This document shows, one piece after another, positions 1 through 5,446 of a stretch of 5,446 nt of DNA. A program made the position numbers and the translations under genes. The notes under the pieces are model-generated. The model saw nothing but the letters and a program-made list of their open reading frames with translations, was not told the DNA's origin and searched no databases. The DNA is from Bacteroidota bacterium (GTDB taxonomy: Bacteria; Bacteroidota; Bacteroidia; Chitinophagales; Chitinophagaceae): NCBI GenBank assembly GCA_947454745.1, contig CANGMV010000091.1, forward strand, positions 1-5,446, given 5' to 3'. The number at the start of each line of letters is the position of its first letter. Positions within the stretch are counted from its first letter, which is position 1.

Positions 1-269
1 CACCAAAGGAGGAAATGATCAATTTATACTCCAATGAATTACATATTAGTCAACAAACACCACCAACTTTTATATTACACGCAACCGATGACAATGTAGT
101 ACCAGTTGAAAATAGTTTATTGTATTATGAAGGACTTAAAAAAAATGGAATACCTGCAGCATTACATATTTTTACAACTGGTGGGCACGGATTTGCACTA
201 GCGCTTGGAAAAGGAACACTAGAAAAATGGCCTAACTTACTTATTGATTGGATGAAAGATTTGAAATAA
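1..269 (+). CDS. Alpha/beta hydrolase, acetyl-esterase/xylanase type (3' end only)
   Basis: C-terminal part of a serine hydrolase; the reading frame is open to the left edge (first full codon at 3), so the ATG at 15 is internal rather than the start. Visible are the strand-loop HATDDNVVP, where the Asp encoded at 90-92 fits the catalytic DxxVP acid, and GGHGF, where the His at 186-188 fits the catalytic histidine. The segment TPPTFILHATDD followed by VPVENS is typical of the BD-FAE/Aes-like esterases (COG0657) that remove acetyl or other acyl groups from carbohydrates. The nucleophile Ser and oxyanion-hole region lie outside the window, as would any signal peptide. The family is usually about 270-310 residues, so roughly 30% is present. 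It ends 36 bases before the LysR gene on the same strand, with no convincing terminator between them. Family is fairly sure; the substrate is not known. Confidence 0.85.
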   Translation, partial: PKEEMINLYSNELHISQQTPPTFILHATDDNVVPVENSLLYYEGLKKNGIPAALHIFTTGGHGFALALGKGTLEKWPNLLIDWMKDLK

Positions 270-305
270 AATTATCATTTTACAAGTAACCTAAATAACA
301 ATTCA

Positions 306-1202
306 ATGCTCTCTATTCGACATGAAGTTTTTTACGAAGCAGCATTGAATCTTAGTTTTTCAAAGGCTAGTCAAATTCTTTTCATAAGCCAACCAGCCAT
401 CAGTAAACACATTAAAACGCTTGAAGCTTATTACAAAATTCCATTATTTGAAAGGAAAGGCAATAGCATCTTATTAACTGAAGGTGGACAAATTTTATTC
501 GATCAAATAAAAGAGGCAAAAAGAATTGAGTCGTTTTTAGAATATCAATTAAGTATTATTCACAATAAAGCCAATGCAAAAGGTGAATTAAATTTAGGCG
601 CAAGTACAACTGTTGCCTTATATATTCTTCCAAAAATATTATCTAAGTTTCATCATGAATTTTCTAATATCAATATTAGTTTATTAAATAGAAATACCGA
701 TACTATTATTAACGCATTAATAAATGAAGAAATTGATATTGGTATTGTAGAAGGACGAAAAAAGAAATCGACACTTTTATACAAACCATTCTTATCAGAT
801 GAGGTTGTAGCAGTTTGTAGTAAGGATAGCTATATCGCAGCGAAGAAAAATATTAAAATTAAAGACATCGTAGATTTCCCTGTTGTACTGAGAGAACAAG
901 GTTCGGGAACATTGGAAGCCCTTAAAGAAAGTTTAAGGCATAATGGTATTAAAATGAGCGATTTAAATGTAAGTGTAAGATTAAGTGGTACCGAAGCCTT
1001 AAAAAATTTCTTAAAAGTAGATACCTGTTTAGGATTTTTGCCAAAAGGCGCTATACTAAAGGAGATAGAAAATGGCGAATTACATGTAGTGAAAATAGAA
1101 GGATTAAAAATATTTCGTGATTTTTACTTTATTCAAAGACATGGCTCAGAGAACAATGATATCAACAAGGTATTTATTAAATTTTGTCAAAATATGCTAT
1201 AA
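306..1202 (+). CDS. LysR-family transcriptional regulator (CysL/CbbR-like)
   Basis: Cytoplasmic DNA-binding regulator of 298 residues, the normal LysR length. The winged helix-turn-helix covers about residues 2-62: LSFSKASQILFISQPAISKH (15-35) is the classic LysR HTH, followed by the LFERKGNSILLTEGG wing (47-61). A linker helix runs to about 88. The periplasmic-binding-protein-like effector domain spans about 91-298; GELNLGAS at 93-100 opens it, and REQGSGT at 196-202 is the anion/ligand loop typical of the CysL/CbbR/Cbl side of the family. The ATG at 306 is chosen because the HTH begins right after it; no Shine-Dalgarno is visible, as is usual in Bacteroidota. Most LysR genes are divergent from their target, but here the target candidate lies downstream on the same strand. 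The spacer carries LysR-box-like repeats overlapping this gene's stop codon, which suggests control of the PLP enzyme and possibly little effect on itself. The effector is unknown; a sulfur or amino-acid metabolite is only a guess. Confidence 0.93.
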   Translation: MLSIRHEVFYEAALNLSFSKASQILFISQPAISKHIKTLEAYYKIPLFERKGNSILLTEGGQILFDQIKEAKRIESFLEYQLSIIHNKANAKGELNLGASTTVALYILPKILSKFHHEFSNINISLLNRNTDTIINALINEEIDIGIVEGRKKKSTLLYKPFLSDEVVAVCSKDSYIAAKKNIKIKDIVDFPVVLREQGSGTLEALKESLRHNGIKMSDLNVSVRLSGTEALKNFLKVDTCLGFLPKGAILKEIENGELHVVKIEGLKIFRDFYFIQRHGSENNDINKVFIKFCQNML

Positions 1203-1249
1203 CTTTTAGTTATGATATATAATTAAATCAATTGTTTTAGTTATGCTAT
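1193..1249 (+). promoter_or_regulatory. Candidate LysR operator: palindrome plus direct repeats
   Basis: ATAAC-N5-GTTAT at 1199-1213 is a perfect 15-base inverted repeat that satisfies the T-N11-A rule of LysR boxes (T1200, A1212); it overlaps the regulator's stop codon. A 15-base direct repeat, TTTTAGTTATGATAT at 1204-1218 and TTTTAGTTATGCTAT at 1235-1249, matches 14 of 15 with a 31-base period, about three helical turns. TATGCTAT also occurs at 1193-1200. LysR tetramers typically contact a strong palindromic site and a weaker half-site on one DNA face, which is the arrangement seen. The AT-richness makes some repetition expected by chance, so this is a proposal rather than a proven site. 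Confidence 0.45.
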
Positions 1250-1263
1250 CTGGGCTACTTTAG
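1232..1263 (+). promoter_or_regulatory. Weak candidate promoter for the PLP enzyme
   Basis: TTG at 1232-1234 followed after 21 bases by TACTTTAG at 1256-1263 resembles the Bacteroidota -33/-7 promoter (TTTG, 19-21 bases, TAnnTTTG), with one mismatch in the fixed positions of the -7 box. It would start transcription at about the ATG at 1268, giving a leaderless or almost leaderless mRNA. A rival -7-like TAAATTTTG lies at 1178-1186 inside the end of the regulator gene and would put the repeats downstream of the start site. Neither is strong. Confidence 0.25.
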
Positions 1264-1267
1264 CAGC

Positions 1268-2446
1268 ATGAAAAACAGTTATCATAGTGGATCATTGGTT
1301 GATACACTATCTTGTTCAAAGTGTGGCCGCATATATGATTTTAGCGTATTGCAATCTTTTGCTACCTGTTGTGAAAAACCACTTATTTTTTCCTATCAAT
1401 TAGAAAAAGGCATATCCAAAGAGATTTTAAAAACTGAGCAGCAATCAATTTGGAAATATGCTTCTCTATTGCCCATTCTGAATACAAATAATATTGTTTC
1501 GTTAAATGAAGGTTTAACGCCCATTTCAAAAATTGAAAAACTAGGCGCCATAGCAGATCTTGAAAATTTATATTTAAAAGATGAAACAGGCAACCCAACG
1601 GGTTCTTTCAAGGCCAGGGGGTTAAGTGTTGCTGTATCTAAACTTAAGGAATTAGGCATCACAAAATGTATCATTCCCACAGCAGGTAATGCAGGTGGTG
1701 CGTTGGCTGCCTATTGTGCAAAAGCTGATATCGAAGCTACTATCATCATGCCAAGACATACACCGAAAGTATTTAAAGATGAATGCGAAATATATGGTGC
1801 TCAACTTATTTTGGTGGACGGATTGATTAATGATTGTGGTAATAAAGCAAAGGAATTGAATAAAGATGGGGCCTATTTTGATATGTCTACTTTAAAAGAG
1901 CCCTACCGATTAGAAGGTAAAAAAATTATGGGTTATGAGATTGCCGAGTATTTTAACGGAGACTTGCCAGAGTATATTTTTTACCCTGCTGGCGGCGGCA
2001 CTGGTCTTATTGGCATTTGGAAGGCATTTAAGGAAATGATGCAAATGGGTTGGATAAAAAATAAGTTACCAAAAATGATAGCAGTGCAATCTTCGAGTTG
2101 CGCTCCAATACAAGAAGCTTTCAAGGACCCAATTCACTGGAAAGAACATTTCAATCCACAAACCTCCATTGCAAACGGCCTTGCTGTGCCCTACCCATTT
2201 GGAATGGATTTAATGTTAGCTGTCATTAGAGAATCCAATGGCCAAATATGTACGATCCAAGAAGATAAAATAAAAGAAAATGTACTTTTATTTAGTAAAA
2301 AAGAGGGCATATTAATTTCACCCGAAGGAGCAGCCACATTTATGGCATTAAAAAAATTAAAAGAAAATGGCGTGGTTGGGAAAGACGATCGCGTACTTCT
2401 TTTAAATACAGGTAGTGGTTATAAATACATTGAAAATATTATCTGA
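1268..2446 (+). CDS. Threonine-synthase-like PLP-dependent enzyme
   Basis: A 392-residue fold-type II PLP enzyme, cytoplasmic, closest in pattern to the short archaeal/plant-type threonine synthases, which convert O-phosphohomoserine to threonine and phosphate. An N-terminal zinc-ribbon-like segment has CSKCG (16-20) and CC (34-35). NEGLTP is at 80-85. The PLP lysine is K115 in the motif NPTGSFKARG (109-118), the substrate/PLP loop is TAGNAGGALAAY (138-149), the glycine-rich phosphate loop is PAGGGTGL (240-247), and LLNTGSG (378-384) is near the C terminus. The ATG at 1268 is the only sensible start, since the next methionine is residue 161. No homoserine kinase or dehydrogenase gene is in view, so this may be a second, specialised copy rather than the main biosynthetic enzyme. 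Threonine dehydratase or another beta/gamma-replacement activity is possible. The upstream LysR gene probably controls it, and the hairpin at 2475 ends its transcript. Confidence 0.85.
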   Translation: MKNSYHSGSLVDTLSCSKCGRIYDFSVLQSFATCCEKPLIFSYQLEKGISKEILKTEQQSIWKYASLLPILNTNNIVSLNEGLTPISKIEKLGAIADLENLYLKDETGNPTGSFKARGLSVAVSKLKELGITKCIIPTAGNAGGALAAYCAKADIEATIIMPRHTPKVFKDECEIYGAQLILVDGLINDCGNKAKELNKDGAYFDMSTLKEPYRLEGKKIMGYEIAEYFNGDLPEYIFYPAGGGTGLIGIWKAFKEMMQMGWIKNKLPKMIAVQSSSCAPIQEAFKDPIHWKEHFNPQTSIANGLAVPYPFGMDLMLAVIRESNGQICTIQEDKIKENVLLFSKKEGILISPEGAATFMALKKLKENGVVGKDDRVLLLNTGSGYKYIENII

Positions 2447-2474
2447 TGCTATATGAAATAGCGGTCAATCTGAT

Positions 2475-2517
2475 AAAACATCTATCTAATTGTAAATCAA
2501 CATGATAGATGTTTTTT
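2475..2517 (+). terminator. Rho-independent terminator after the PLP enzyme gene
   Basis: AAAACATCTATC (2475-2486) pairs perfectly over 12 bp with GATAGATGTTTT (2504-2515) around a 17-base loop. The 3' arm runs into TTTTTT (2512-2517) and then ATTTT. It begins 28 bases after the stop codon. The stem is AT-rich, so termination is probable but perhaps not complete. On the minus strand only four Ts follow the stem, so it mainly serves the + strand. Confidence 0.75.
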
Positions 2518-2536
2518 ATTTTACAACCATAACATA

Positions 2537-2550
2537 GTGTCAATTATCAC
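2537..2550. promoter_or_regulatory. Imperfect palindrome just upstream of the propeller promoter
   Basis: GTG-TC-AATT-AT-CAC is symmetric at 10 of 14 positions, or 12 of 16 with the flanking A and T. It lies 10 bases before the -7 box, where a -33 element would be expected and none is clear. It could be an operator or activator site, but short AT-rich symmetry like this also arises by chance. Confidence 0.2.
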
Positions 2551-2560
2551 TTCAATTCAA

Positions 2561-2568
2561 TAAATTTG
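2561..2568 (+). promoter_or_regulatory. Bacteroidota -7 box for the propeller/PSD1 unit
   Basis: TAAATTTG matches TAnnTTTG exactly. It lies after the terminator and 30 bases before the ATG at 2599, so transcription would begin near 2574 with a leader of about 25 bases. No good TTTG -33 element is found 19-21 bases upstream, which suggests activator dependence or a weak promoter. Confidence 0.5.
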
Positions 2569-2598
2569 GTTAGGCCTTAACGATTGCCTGCCAACACT

Positions 2599-3624
2599 AT
2601 GAAAAGAAGAACCTTTTTAAAAGATAGCGCTGTGTCCACCATGGGCGTCTTCATCTCAAGCAAATTAAATATGAATCCTAAATCGCCCGTGTATGGACAT
2701 AACCATATGCAATACACCCTTGACACAAATTGGGGAACTTTAAACGCCGATCAAACTCCAGTAAATGATTGTCACGAGATGATTCAAGATGGCAAAGGGC
2801 GTATTTTATTACTTACCAACGAAACAAAAAACAATATCATTGTTTATGATAAGCGCGGGAAATTATTAGAAGCTTGGGGTCATGAATTTCCGGGTGCGCA
2901 TGGATTAACCGTGCAACATGATGGTAAAAATGATTACTTATTTATTACAGACACCAATAAGCACCAAGTATATAAAACAACAATGGATGGTAAAATAATA
3001 TTAACCATTGATCCTCCAAAAGATGTTGCTGCCTATGCGAAGGCAGATGCTTTTGTGCCAACCGAAACAACGGTTTTAGAAAATGGAGAATTTTATGTCG
3101 CAGACGGATATGGTGCACAACACATCATGCATTATGATGAAAAAGGAGTTTTAAAAAATGTTTTTGGAGGCAGAGGCGAAGGAGACGCACACTTTGACAA
3201 TGCACATGGCATATGTGTAGACAAACGAAACGGAAGCCCTACACTTTTAATTACTGATAGAACGCGTAATGCATTTAAGCGTTTTAGTTTGGATGGAAAA
3301 TTAATGGAAGTAATTCATTTGCCAGGCGCTTGTGTTTGCCGACCTGTTATTAAAGGAGATTTTTTATACGCAGCAGTATTACGTTCTCCAAATTTAGATA
3401 CCGAACATTCTGGCTTTATTACCATTTTAGATAAGCACAATAAAGTAGTTTCAAATTTGGGAGGCAGTGAACCCGTATATATCAATGGTCAATTACAGGC
3501 TATGTCTCAAACCGATAAAATATTAAACCATCCACATGATGTATGTGTAGACGATGATGGTAATATTTATGTTGCACAATGGGCTTCGGGTAAAGTATAT
3601 CCTTACAAATTTACAAAAGCATAA
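2599..3624 (+). CDS. Tat-exported NHL six-bladed beta-propeller, PAL-like
   Basis: A 341-residue protein from the ATG at 2599. A TTG five codons upstream (2584) is in frame, but the ATG puts the twin-arginine motif KRRTFLK at residues 2-8, right at the N terminus, so I prefer it. The hydrophobic part (10-20) is short and no clear AxA cleavage site is seen, so the protein may stay anchored. NHL-type blades lie at about 61-90, 99-137, 153-190, 203-239 and 311-339. The pattern follows peptidyl-alpha-hydroxyglycine alpha-amidating lyase: H101 (AHGL), H203 (AHGI) and H313 (PHDV) sit where the three zinc histidines would be, and Y171 in ADGY matches the catalytic DGY tyrosine. The PAL active-site arginine seems missing (LTNETKN near 72-78 in its place). 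It is therefore probably a periplasmic or surface metal-binding propeller, perhaps a lyase with another substrate, or a binding protein. The next gene starts 11 bases on and is likely co-transcribed. Confidence 0.88.
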   Translation: MKRRTFLKDSAVSTMGVFISSKLNMNPKSPVYGHNHMQYTLDTNWGTLNADQTPVNDCHEMIQDGKGRILLLTNETKNNIIVYDKRGKLLEAWGHEFPGAHGLTVQHDGKNDYLFITDTNKHQVYKTTMDGKIILTIDPPKDVAAYAKADAFVPTETTVLENGEFYVADGYGAQHIMHYDEKGVLKNVFGGRGEGDAHFDNAHGICVDKRNGSPTLLITDRTRNAFKRFSLDGKLMEVIHLPGACVCRPVIKGDFLYAAVLRSPNLDTEHSGFITILDKHNKVVSNLGGSEPVYINGQLQAMSQTDKILNHPHDVCVDDDGNIYVAQWASGKVYPYKFTKA

Positions 3625-3635
3625 TTTCAAAGTTT

Positions 3636-5446
3636 GTGATAAATAAAAAAACAAGCATTGTACTCATCCTACTTGTTGTCCTAACGGCTGCAGGTATTTT
3701 CTATTTTTCGCAAGAAAAAAATAAAGTACAAAAATCAATCTCCTACAATAAGGACATTAGGCCTTTATTGTCAGACAGATGTTTTGCATGTCATGGCCCG
3801 GATGTAAATAAAATGAAGGCGGGTCTTAGGTTAGACAAACCTGAAAGTGCATTTGCAGAGTTGATAAAAAACAAAGGACATTATGCAATTGTCCCCGGCA
3901 GTCCAGAGAAAAGTGAATTGATACGAAGAATTGAATCAAGTGATCCTCATATCATGATGCCCCAGCCCGAAAGTCATTTAGCAAAATTATCACCTGCAGA
4001 AATTGAAGTATTTAAAAAATGGATTAAAGAAGGGGCAAAATATGAAAAGCACTGGGCCTTTGTTGCGCCAGTAAAAACAACATTACCAAAAGTTGATCAT
4101 AGCGGTTGGATTAAAAATGAAATTGATTATTTCATTGCTGAAAAAATAGAAGAAAAAGGATTAACCCCCAATAAAGTAGCAGAAAAAGAAACATTAATTA
4201 AGAGAGCCTTTATTGATTTAAATGGACTTCCTCCTAGTTATACTGAATTACAAAAATGGAATAACAATAATAATCAAAACTGGTACAGTCAGTTAATTGA
4301 AGCACTAATCAATAAGCCGGCATATGGTGAAAAAATGTCTATTCTTTGGCTCGACTTAGCAAGGTATTCCGACTCCTATGGTTATCAGGATGACAATATT
4401 AGAACCCAATGGCCTTGGCGTGATTGGGTGATTAATGCATTTAATAAAAACATGCATTATGATGAATTTTTAACACAACAAATAGCAGGTGACTTACTTC
4501 CAAATAACAATAAAGAAACGATTTTGGCTACCGCATTTTGGCGTAACCATAAATACACCGAAGAAGGGGGTGTAATAGAAGAAGAATATCGTGTTACCAA
4601 TAATATAGATAAAACCAGGACCTATGGCAAAGCAATTTTAGGCGTTACTATTGAATGTGCGCAGTGTCATGATCACAAGTACGATCCTTTTTCGGCAAAG
4701 GACTATTATCAATTATATGGATTCTTTAACATGAGTAAAGAGAAAGGATATGAAGGAGATGTGAGTGTGTCTACCCCAGCTAAAAATCCTAAATTATTTA
4801 TTACAGCAGATGATCGTCAAAATATATTAAAATACATTAATGCCAAGGACACCAATAAACTAGAAGTATCTGTGATGGGAGACACCAATCGCCCTACCTA
4901 TATTTTAAATAGAGGAAGATATGATGCACCTAGTACCTTGGTAAAACCTACTGCACTAGAATCTATTATGCCATTTGATACCACAAAGTACGAACGCAAT
5001 AGATTAGGGTTAGCAAGGTGGACAGTTAATAAAAGAAATCCATTAACAGCAAGGGTATTTGTAAATTTTATTTGGCAAGATATTTTTGGGAAAGGACTCG
5101 TAAAAACTTCGGGAGATTTTGGATTGCAAGGGGAACTACCATCGCATCCTGAATTATTGGATTGGTTAGCCGTTGATTTTATGGAACATCAATGGGATAT
5201 TAAATACCTAGTGAAAAAAATAATGTCTAGTGCAACCTATACACAATCAAGTATTATCAATAAAAAGGATCTAGAAAAAGACCCTGAAAATAATTATTAT
5301 GCACGTTCACCTCGTATTCGTTTAAAAGCTGAATTTATCCGTGATTGGGTATTAGGTAGTAGTGAATTGTTAAATAGAACTATTGGAGGGCCTAGTGTGA
5401 AACCATATCAACCAAAAGGGGTTTGGGAAAGTACTACTTCGGGCAG
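3636..5446 (+). CDS. PSD1-DUF1549-DUF1553 protein, cytochrome-c-like (3' end cut)
   Basis: Translation at every codon from the GTG at 3636 to the right edge is stop-free (603 codons) and continuous with known domains, so this is a real gene cut by the window. GTG is the only usual start before the conserved part; it lies 11 bases after the propeller's stop. Residues 4-24 (KK, then a hydrophobic run to about FYF) form a signal peptide or membrane anchor. The planctomycete-type cytochrome c domain PSD1 (about 37-135) has the heme motif CFACH (49-53) and a likely axial methionine in HIMMPQP (105-111). DUF1549 (about 160-370) has LARYSDSYGYQDD (241-253) and a second CxxCH, CAQCHDHKYDPFS (341-353). 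DUF1553 starts at about 416 (NRPTYILNRGRYDAPS), includes NPLTARVFVNFIW (468-480), and is incomplete; perhaps 150 residues are missing. No LamG insert lies between the DUFs. The family is common in Planctomycetes and Verrucomicrobia, often near polysaccharide-degradation genes; its reaction is unproven. It acts outside the cytoplasm. Confidence 0.9.
   Translation, partial: MINKKTSIVLILLVVLTAAGIFYFSQEKNKVQKSISYNKDIRPLLSDRCFACHGPDVNKMKAGLRLDKPESAFAELIKNKGHYAIVPGSPEKSELIRRIESSDPHIMMPQPESHLAKLSPAEIEVFKKWIKEGAKYEKHWAFVAPVKTTLPKVDHSGWIKNEIDYFIAEKIEEKGLTPNKVAEKETLIKRAFIDLNGLPPSYTELQKWNNNNNQNWYSQLIEALINKPAYGEKMSILWLDLARYSDSYGYQDDNIRTQWPWRDWVINAFNKNMHYDEFLTQQIAGDLLPNNNKETILATAFWRNHKYTEEGGVIEEEYRVTNNIDKTRTYGKAILGVTIECAQCHDHKYDPFSAKDYYQLYGFFNMSKEKGYEGDVSVSTPAKNPKLFITADDRQNILKYINAKDTNKLEVSVMGDTNRPTYILNRGRYDAPSTLVKPTALESIMPFDTTKYERNRLGLARWTVNKRNPLTARVFVNFIWQDIFGKGLVKTSGDFGLQGELPSHPELLDWLAVDFMEHQWDIKYLVKKIMSSATYTQSSIINKKDLEKDPENNYYARSPRIRLKAEFIRDWVLGSSELLNRTIGGPSVKPYQPKGVWESTTSG

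Noticed and set aside
15..17. ATG at 15 as a gene start
   Set aside because: The frame is open upstream to the edge and the protein would lack the nucleophile half of the alpha/beta hydrolase fold; it is an internal methionine. The AAAGGAGGAA before it resembles a Shine-Dalgarno but encodes Lys-Glu-Glu in frame.
267..282. TAAAAT-TATC-ATTTTA hairpin at the end of the hydrolase gene as a terminator
   Set aside because: A 6-bp stem made only of A-T pairs, overlapping the stop codon and without a following T tract, is too weak to support a call.
1383..1680. Two overlapping minus-strand open frames of 71 and 94 codons
   Set aside because: They lie entirely within the PLP enzyme gene, including its catalytic lysine region, show no recognisable domain, and are explained as antisense shadows.
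2584..2598. TTG at 2584 as start of the propeller gene
   Set aside because: It adds only five residues before an ATG that places the twin-arginine motif at the usual N-terminal position.
1..5446. Mobile element, CRISPR array, toxin-antitoxin or phage-defence genes
   Set aside because: No transposase, integrase, spaced repeat array, terminal inverted repeats or defence-type domain can be seen; all coding capacity is accounted for by five metabolic, regulatory or secreted proteins.

Overview
The window looks like a piece of a low-GC Bacteroidota chromosome. The reasons are AT-rich third codon positions, starts without Shine-Dalgarno sequences, an exact TAnnTTTG-type -7 box, and a secreted six-bladed propeller next to a PSD1/DUF1549/DUF1553 protein. 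A Chitinophagales-like bacterium would fit, but that rank is a guess. All real genes lie on the + strand and there is no gene-free stretch above 300 bases. I see no rRNA, tRNA, CRISPR array, insertion sequence or integrase.

Layout. Positions 1-269 hold the 3' end of an acetyl-esterase/xylanase-type alpha/beta hydrolase, with its catalytic Asp and His visible. After 36 bases comes a complete LysR-type regulator (306-1202). A 65-base spacer follows, with a perfect T-N11-A palindrome and a 15-base direct repeat. It leads to a threonine-synthase-like PLP enzyme (1268-2446). A 12-bp perfect hairpin with a T tract (2475-2517) closes this unit. A -7 box at 2561-2568 then starts a second unit: a Tat-exported NHL beta-propeller protein (2599-3624), and 11 bases later a large secreted or membrane-anchored PSD1-DUF1549-DUF1553 protein. 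That last gene starts at a GTG at 3636, keeps an open frame of about 600 codons and runs off the right edge.

How they may work together. The regulator and PLP enzyme look like a self-contained metabolic module, with the regulator plausibly controlling the enzyme through the repeats between them. The PLP enzyme stands alone, with no homoserine kinase or homoserine dehydrogenase gene in view, so its substrate is open. The propeller and the PSD1 protein look like a co-transcribed pair acting outside the cytoplasm. The propeller has the three-histidine and DGY-tyrosine pattern of peptidyl-hydroxyglycine amidating lyase (PAL), but I cannot find the catalytic arginine. The PSD1 protein has two CxxCH motifs. 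This pair is the most interesting part of the window: a putative secreted metalloenzyme beside a putative c-type cytochrome, function unknown.
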